29,022 nt of DNA, taken from contig CAMNIH010000006.1 in the NCBI GenBank assembly GCA_946540365.1, positions 1 through 29,022 on the forward strand. The letters are read 5' to 3'. This DNA comes from an uncultured Bacteroidales bacterium. Its GTDB lineage: Bacteria > Bacteroidota > Bacteroidia > Bacteroidales > P3. The position numbers were made by a program, and so were the translations under genes. The notes beneath the pieces were generated by a model. The model did not search any database, had not been told where the DNA came from, and worked only from the letters and a program-made list of their open reading frames with translations. Positions 16,001-25,000 of this stretch are shown here, one piece after another. The stretch's first letter is position 1. Every line of letters starts with the position of its first letter.

Positions 16001-19000
16001 GATGTAGATCAGGTCGCTCTGCTGGTCGGTCAGGTCGTTGGACTCTTGCGTACGGGTCAGGTAGACGTTGGCCAGGGTGAAGTTGGCGTTGGTCAGGTCG
16101 CCTGAGGGGTTGTAGAGGTTGTTCTCCTGGAAGGAGTAGTGTACATTCTGGGCGTCGGCAAGGCCTTTGATGTTGATCCGGTCAAGTGCGTAATACTCAT
16201 GATTGTTGGTATCCGCCAACTGCAGGTTCTTGTTGGCCACGGTGGCGGTGCCCTTGCTGGTGGGCGAGAGCAGCCACACTGAGCCGCCGTCGACATAGAC
16301 GGCGCCGTTCATCGGGTGCTCGCGGGTGTCGCCGGTCAGCTTAAAGCTCAGGTTCTCCTTGATGGTCACATTGTTGATCAGGTTCAGGACGCTGCCGTTC
16401 GTGACGCTGATGGCACCCATCTTGCTGTGGTCGGCTCCTTCATATTTGTTGAAGTTGTGCTCCACCGCGGTGCCGTTCTGCAGGGTGACGGTGGCGCCGT
16501 TCTTGGCAGCGATGATGGGACCGACGACTTTCAGGGTGTCGGCAAACTTGTCGTAGCTGCCCTGCACTGTGCTGCCCGAAACTGTGAAGTCGGTCAGCAG
16601 GTTGGGGTGTTTGGTAACCCAGTCGCTGATGGACATACCGTCCCACGTGTCGGTGGGGTGAGCGGTTATCCAGGCATCTATATTCGCTATGTTTTCATCC
16701 CATTTCGTACCCACGATTTTGGGCTTGGTCTTGGTGAGCATGCTGCCGTTGAACTCGATGCAACGCGAGGTGAAGGCGGCATTGTCGCCGTCAACCGTAA
16801 TCATCGGGCCGCGGTAGGCGCATTTCTCGCCGGGGAAGCTGTGGTGGTGGCCGCTGTAGCGGATCACCTGCACCGGCATGTACTCCTCGCCCTTGATGAA
16901 GACCTGCGTGTTGTCGGGGATCACCACCTCGTCGAGGATGGCAATCACGTCGCCCTCCTGGTAGGGGCCGGTGAAGGCCTCCTGGAAGGTGTGCAGGTAG
17001 TCGTCGGGATGCTTGCCGCAGTCGGGGGTGAGTGAGGGATCAGGTTTGCTGGAGTGCGATTGCATGGTGATGCCGTTGCGCATGATGCTGTTCTGGGCGG
17101 TGGCCAAGTAGATGGTGTCGCCGTGGGCGCGGGTCTTCACGTAGACCGTCAGGTCGAAGTGGTTGGCATCCTCCGGCCGTTTTTCGCTCTCGCTGTTGTA
17201 GCTCACCAGGTGCATCACCACCTTGCCCACGTAGCCCTTGCCATCAGTATCCGGGTAGATGCGGCTGCCGTCGAAGTTGAGTCGCACCACCACGGCGGCC
17301 TCGCCGCGGCCGTCGAGGGTACCCAGCGGCTCGCCGAGCGTGGAGGCGTTACTGTTGATCTTTTGGTCGTAAATGGTGTCGCTGCCGCTTTCATAGTAGG
17401 CATCCTCGTTGGTGCCGGTGACGCGTTTCTTGTCGGCGGTGTAGCCGGCCAGGGTGTAGAGGTTCTTCTTCTTGTCGACGGTCATGATCTGAGTGAACCA
17501 ACCCACCGAGGTGGTCAGCGTGTTCGACACGTTGTCGGTCACATAGAGCTCCATGCCGAAGCGGTTGGCCTCGAGGACGGTGTTGCCGGTGATCTGCTCC
17601 TCCTTGTCGGTCATGTAGAAGTTGTTGTTGTTGGGGTCGGAGGCCGAGCTGAGCCAGTTGCCGTTGTTGTCGGTCGGGGCCCAGGTGATGCCCTCGAGGT
17701 ACACCTCGCGGGTCTGCAGCGTGGCGGGCAGCACCACCTTGCGCTCGAACATGTTGGTGCGGCCTTCGTTGTACATGGCCAGCACCTCGTACTCCATGTC
17801 GGTGAACTCCTCCAGCACCGTGCTGAGGGTGATCTCCACCTCGATGGGCTTGTTCAGGTTCACTCCGGTCTCGTCGTACTCGTCAAGCTGCAGCGTGACG
17901 GTGCCGAGGATGGTGTGGCTGAAGCGATTGTCGTAGAGCATGTAGAGATCCAGCTCGGGCGACACGTTCTCGTTGGCGCCCACCTGGGCGGTGGAGAAGT
18001 TCGAGACCACGTTCACGTGGCTGTTGCCCGAGAGGGTGGTACCGCCGTACCAGGTAGTGGTGTCCTTGAACTCGTTGGGAGCTTTCATGTCGCCGACACT
18101 TCTGCCAGAGGGGATAAGACCGTTGGCTTGGTCTTCGGCAGTGTAGGTGGCAAAGTTGGCACCCGACACCATCATCAGGCCGAAGTGGGTGTTCGAGTTC
18201 TTGTAGATATAGTCGATACCCTGCAGGGACACGCCTGTGTTTTTGAGCGTCAGGGCTTTGACCTCTCCGTGGGCAGCAGGCTCGACCTGGCTGTCGCTAT
18301 GGGCGGCGCTGGTGCCGGAGTTGATACCCCATTGGTCTTTCAGGTGGTTGGGGTACGGGGCTCCGTTGGGGAGGGTGTCGAGCCAGGTGACAGGCAGGTA
18401 GCTCTTGTCCACCAAGCGCATCTCCTCGTTCTCGTCGGTCAGGTCGACGCCCTTCTGTGCGTTGATCTTATAGTAGTGTCCCGGTTTGGTGGGCGGCAGG
18501 GTCAGCGTGCTGTGGGCGATGGCCAGGTTGTAGTCCTTGACCTCGTCGCCCTCCAGGGTGATCTTCTTGTTGTCGGCCAGAGGATTGTCGGGGTTGGAGT
18601 GGGCCTGCACCACGGCGAAGCGGCGCCGCGTGCCGTCGCCCAGCGTCCACACACGGTACATCGAGCTGTAGTTGTAGTAGGGGTATTCCGCTCCGTTGTT
18701 CAGCTGTTCTGCGGTGGGTGTACCCCAATTGAGTATGTAATCATTGCTACTGGTAATGACCTGCAGCAGGGCGTCGCAGACGGTGATGAAGCCACCATTG
18801 TCTGGATTGCGGGTGCCGAACTTGGGCGCTGCCGTGACCACGGCGCTGCTGTTCTTCGGGGCCAGCAGGTAGGCGAAGCCGTGAATCTCCGAATATTTGC
18901 CGTTGGGCTTGATGAAGTCGATGTTGATACCGTCGTTGACCACCAAGGCGGTGTAGGCGTTGGTCGTCTTGTTGAGGTGGCCCAACTGGTCGCAGATGTA

Positions 19001-22000
19001 GGTGGGAGCGTCTACGTTGCAGAGCGCGTTGTTGTTGTTGCTGCGGGCCAGGTTGGCGTTCGCCGCCAGGTCGCGCGGGTAGTAGGGGTAGTTCACCTGA
19101 TTATAGTAGTTCACCTCGCCGATGTTGATGATGGCGTAGTCCACGTCAATCACGTTGTAGCCCACCGTGTTCAGGGTGTCCAAACGGTTCAGGGTGATCT
19201 GGTTGCTGAGGTAGGCCGTGATGGCGTCGGTGGAACCGGTGTAGAGGATGGCCGTATTGTTCAGCCAGAGGCTGTGGGCGCGCTGGATGGCCTTCAGCTC
19301 GCGGGTGGGACGGCAGTTGTCGCCCACATGGCCGTAGTTGCGCACGTCGATGCGGCTGTACAGGTCGCCGCCCGCCGCCGAGGTGCCGGCGCCGATGATG
19401 GAACCAATGATGTACATCACGGGCTTCATGTCTTCGCCGCCGGTGTTGTAGCCGTTGCCGTCCACGAAGATGCGCGTCTCGCCGCCGAACACACCGGGGG
19501 CGCTGAAGTCGGCCATGCCCGAGCTGTTACCCCAGTTGGGGCCGGCGTAGATCGACTGGTTGATGGTGAGGGGGTTGGTGCTGACCAATGCCGCTAAGGC
19601 GGGCACGTGGCCGCCGTCGGCGCCCGGCTTGAAGAGGGCGTAGGCGTTGGTCTGTCCTTGGATGGTCTTGTTCCACAGCTCGCACTTGTCGATGGCGTCA
19701 AGACCCACGTTGATGTAGGCCGAGCCACGGATGACGCCCTTGTAGCCGCCGCCGTAGACCGAGTGGCCGATGGTGCCGGCCGTCATGTTGATCACCGACG
19801 AGGGGCGTTTGGTGGTGGTGTTCGTGTCGATGCACTCGCGGCCGTAGCCGTCGCTCACGTTGGCCGAGCCGCCGTAGATCGACGTACCCACGACACCGCC
19901 TTCCATATTGAGCATCTTCAAGCCGTAGACCAGCGGGTTGCCGCCGATGCGGCCCGAGCCGCCGGCGAAGATATTGTTATCGAACACGCCGCCATGCACG
20001 TTGACGATGATGTAGCTGTACTTCTCCGGGTCGGCGTAGGCCGTGGCCGTAGTCATCGAGGTGTCGGCGATCTTCTTGCCAGCGCTGAGCTCGTATGCAC
20101 CCTGGGCGTCCTTCTGGTAGCTGAAGGTGGTGCCCAGCTTGCCGCCGCCGTAGAGGTTGCCCGTGATGCGGCAGTCGTTGACGTCGATGTGTACATATTC
20201 GGTGTTGGGCACCGTGAGGCCCGTGCCATAGGTGTTGCTGCTGTAGTAGGTGGAGTAGGAGCCGGCCTCGCTGCCGATACCGGCGATGGTGCCGTCGTCT
20301 TCGCCCTCGCCGCCCATGCCGCCGAAGCCGTCGCCCGCACCGTAGATGTTGCCGTAGGTGCCGCTGTTGACGGTGATGTTGCTGGCGTAGACGTTGCCGG
20401 TGAAGTCGTTGCCGCCGTAGACGTTGCGGGCGGTGTATTGCGCGGCGGTGACGGAGTTCTCGCGGGGCTGCGTCACGCCGTCCAGGATCACGTTGGTGTG
20501 TCCCTTCACGTCGGAGCCCCAGCAGCCGCCGTAAATGGCGTTGAAGGGCTGCGTCCACGTGGGGTAGAGTGTAATATAGGTGTTGTAGGCATCGCCGCCG
20601 CGGCCGCCGCCGTAGGCGGTGGCGCTGGTCAGGTTGGTGGCGCTCTTCAGGTGTACGTGCGTGGCACCCACAGCCGACGGGCCGCTGGCCGTTCTGGTGG
20701 TGTTCTCACCCGTGTTGCCGCGGCGCGGCTGGTCCAGGTGGGCCCAGTTGCCCTCGCCGCCGCCGTAGATGGCGCCCTCGATGGTCAGCGGGCGCGTGCT
20801 GCAGGCCTGGTTGTCCACCATCACCGTCGTGGCACGCACGTCGCCCATGCGGCCACCGCCGTAGACGCTCGTCTTGATGGTGCCGCCGAACAGGTTCACC
20901 GTCGCGCTGTCCACATAGGGCTCGCCCGTGGTGTGGGTGGCGATCGGTGTGCCGGTGAACGACGTGTTGCCGTAGGCGTAGACGTTCTCGTCCTCGCGCG
21001 GGTCGATGGGCTGGTACTGGTAGTAGCCGTTCGAGCCGCCCCAGATGTTGTGTACGGTGCCGCCGCTGACGTCCACGCGCGTGTTGCCGTACACCGTGCC
21101 GGCGATGTCGTTGCCGCCGTAGACGTACTGCACGCCCGCGTCGTTGGTGCCGCGAATGTCCACGTAGGCCATGTTTTCCACATCGGCCATGCGGCAGCCG
21201 CCGAAGACGTTCTGCTTGATGGTCACATCGGTCGACTGGATCTTCACGTAGGTCGAGACGTTCTCCACCTTGTTGAGGCAGACGTCCTCGAACTCCTCGC
21301 TGCCGCGCATCGAACCGGCGTTGCCGCCGCCGTAGACGTTCTCCGCCACGCCGGCCCTCAGGTCGATGATGGGCACGCACTTGGTCATGTCGTCGCGGTT
21401 GTTGCCGCCGAAGATAGTACCCACTGATGAGGTTGTGGGGTGTGCAGCCAGCCATGTGTCATTTACGTTGAAGAGGACGCGCACAATGTCGCTCACGCCC
21501 ACGCCGTTGCCGCCGCCGAAGACGGTGTCGATGTAGCCGCCGCTGGTGTGGATGTCGATGAACGAGGAGTGCTGCACCGGGCGGTTGTCGACCACGTTGC
21601 TCATGCACACCGGCTCGAAGTCGCTGTATTCCGGACGGTCGGGCATGTGGTAGTTGTAGGCGCCGTTGCCGCCGCCGTAGACGTTGGCGATGCGCGGCTG
21701 GCCCTCGATGAGCAGGTAGGAGGCGAAGTTGGCCCTGTCGCTACCGTTCAGCTCGGTGGTGTCGTCGGTGGCCTTGAAGTCGGCCGCAGCGATGGTCGGT
21801 GTGCTGTACTTGCCGAAGTGGTTCACGCTGCCCATGCAGTCGTTGCCGGCGAAGACCGAGCCGTACACCTTGCCGCCCTTGATGTGGAAGTAGCTCAAGC
21901 CGTAGAGTGACGAGAGGTAGCCGCCGCCGTACATGTTGCCGTCGTGGTTGGCCAGCTCGTCGGCCGTCTTGGCGGCAGCGCGGTTGGCGGCCAGGGTGTC

Positions 22001-25000
22001 GTGTTCGATATTGACATTGCCGTCCAGCAGGTTGGCATTGTGGTGCCAGTAGGGGCTACCCACCGTGCCGGCGTTCATCTGGAAGTGGATGCTGCCGTTC
22101 TGTTCTCCCTCGGCCGGATTCAGGGCACCCTCCACGCCGTTTTTATTGTAGAAGTAATTATTACCATTCTTATATCCGATGTCGCACATCACACCGCCGC
22201 CGTAGGCCGAGTAGAGGATGGTGCCGCCGTTGATGTAGAGGTTCGAACGGTTCTGCGTCGGCGTGAGCATGCCCACGTACTCGTGGTAGTAGTCCGCCGC
22301 CACATCGGCGTAGCTGTACACGTCCTCTTCCAGGTAGCGGCCCGTGTTGTTGTCGTGGCAGTGGTAGTAGCCGTCGCTGCCGCCATAGACGTCCTGCAGC
22401 ACCAGCGCGTTGCTGTCGATGATGACCCACGTGCCTTCGCCGGCCACCTTCGAGCCCACGTCGCCGCTGATGTCGCAGCCGCCCTGCACATAGCCGAACA
22501 CACCGCCCGACAGGCTCAGACCCGACGAGTGGAGCACGTTGGCCATACGGCAGCCGCCGTAGATGTTCTCCACGAAGATGCTCGAGTGCTGCGGGGCGTT
22601 CACCATCGAACCGAGGGCACCCGGCATCTCGTACTCCCAGCCGTTGCCGCTCAGCGAGCCGCGCACCGAGTCGCCGAAGTCAAGTACCTTGGTCCAGCCG
22701 TCGGCCACCCAGGCAGCGCTGTCGAAACCCGCCTCAGCGGCCGTCCTCAGGGGATAGTTCGGTTTGGCCCAGCGTCGGTAGAAGGGGCTGTTGTAGGGTG
22801 TGGTGTTGACCATGTCGCCCTGGTTGCCGCCGCCGTAGACGTACTCCACGCCGCCCGAGGCCAAGTGGATGTAGCTCAGGTTGGCCATGTCGGCCTTGTT
22901 GTTGCCGCCGAAGAAGACGCGCACGTTGTAGCGGCCCGTCTCGGTGACCACGGCGCCGGGGTTGGTCTTCAACATCTTCTCGCGGCCCTCATGCCACGCG
23001 TTATGGTCACTGGGGTCGCTGGGGTTGAGCGTGCTCCAGGTCTGGAGATTCACGTAGTCGGGGTTGTCTCTCGTGCCGTCGCTGAGTTTGGGGTGGGTGA
23101 AGTTAAGCGACGGGTTGTCGTAGATGAACTTGTCGCCACGGCAGTTGATGGTGCCGATGGGCTGTACCACCGAGGCCTGGTTGCCACCCACGAAGCAGGT
23201 GTCCGTCATGCCGCCCAGGATCCTCACCTCGGCATGCGCGCTCTCCACCATGTTGCCGCCGCCGTAGAGGTGGCGGATGCCGAAGTCGCGCCCGTAGCCC
23301 GTGAAGTAGGTGTTCTCTATATTCTGCTGGGTGGTCGTCTTGGTGTTGTGGACGGTGGTGTAGACATGCGCCGCCGGGGCGATGCTGCCGCCGTAGTTGT
23401 TGCCGCCGAAGACGGCCATGATGCTGCCGCCGTGTACGTCGACGGTGATGGCCGTCGAGGCCATACCCGTGCCGTCGATGCCGATAAAGGCGTTCTCGGC
23501 GCCGCCGAAGACGGTGTCCAGATGCAGCAGGTCGTTGTGCAGGGCCGCTGTGGCGGCGTCGACGACGCCTGCCTTTTCAGCCACACCGATCACCACGTGG
23601 GAACTCTTGATGTAGGGCACCGTGCCGCTGCCGCCCTGGCCTTTCTCGCCGTGCATGAAGTCGGTGCCGTTGAAGGGCGCGTAGCCGAAGCCGCTGGCGA
23701 TGACGTGGGCCTCGTTCTCAGCGTCGCTGTGTTCGCTGAGTTTCCACCTCCAGGGGTAGACCTTGCCCGAGTTGCCGCCGTTGCCGAAGCAGTAGTTGCC
23801 TACGGCCACCGAGCCGGTGAGGGTGTCGGCCCAGGAGCCATCGGTGACGTTGTAGGCCGAGCTGTAGCTGTAGTAGCCGCAGCCGCCGCCGTAGACGTAG
23901 GCGACGGGCATGTCGAAGACCGTCTGCAGGCTGCCCACCTGGATGGTGGCCTGTCCCTGCACCCAGCCCGCGATGTCGTTGCCGCCGTAGATGGCCCAGA
24001 TGGAGTCGCTGTTGTGGATGGTCACCTTCGTGTTGCCGCCCGTGATGGCGTTGGTGGGTGCCACATATCCGGGGTCGCCTACATTGCCAACACCCACGAC
24101 TCCTGCGTCCCAGCCCACATTGGCCATGCGGCCGCCGCCGCACACATAGCCCAGCACCACCGGCGCGTTCACCGGGTCGATGTCGTCGGCCTTGGCGAGG
24201 GTGGCGTCGAGGTTGATGGTCGCGGTGGTGGTGTCGTAGACGTAGTAGAGGGTGCCGGCGTCGTCGAAGCTGTACTTCACCACCGCCGTCAGGGTGGCCG
24301 TCGGGCTGGTGGGCACCGAGTAGCAGTGCAGCGTGATGGCTTCGCTCTCGTTGGTGGTGGTGATGGGACGCGTGGTGTAGGCGCCCATGTCAATCTTCAT
24401 CTCCAGGAAGCGACGTGCCGAGGGGTTGAGGCTGTAGGTGGCCTCCACGAAGGTCAGCTCCTTGGGATTCGACGTGGGAGGGGCTTGCGGATCCAACAGC
24501 TGGCCGTTCTTGTAGTAGTAGGTATGGGTCGTGGGAGTGCCACCGGCCGAGCCGAAAGCTTCGGCGGTGCGCTCGCGGTAGTCGAGGTTGATACCGACGC
24601 GCCTCTCGGTCTCCACATATTCGGTGTAGGCGGGCCGCACCGGCACCGTCAGATCGCCGCCGAGGCGCTCGATGTTGATCACGGCGCTCGTGCTCTGGTC
24701 GTAGAGCAGGGTGTTCTGGCCGAGGGTGATGCCCTTCAGGCCGACGCCCGGGTCGGCGCTGGCGCGGTCGATGACGATGCCGTGTACGATCTGCTGCACC
24801 GGCAGGAAGAGGGCGCCGTTGCCGTAGGGCTTCCACGCGCCGCCGGCGCCGCCGTCGGGGTAGCCGTAGTAGTAGTGCTTGTTCAGTTCCGCGTTGGTGG
24901 GGTTGGCCAGATAGTTGCCGTACTTGATCGTCTCGGGGCGCTCATAGCTGTCGCCCGACATCTTCCACTCGTTGGTCTGGTCGTCGTAGTACAGCCAGTG

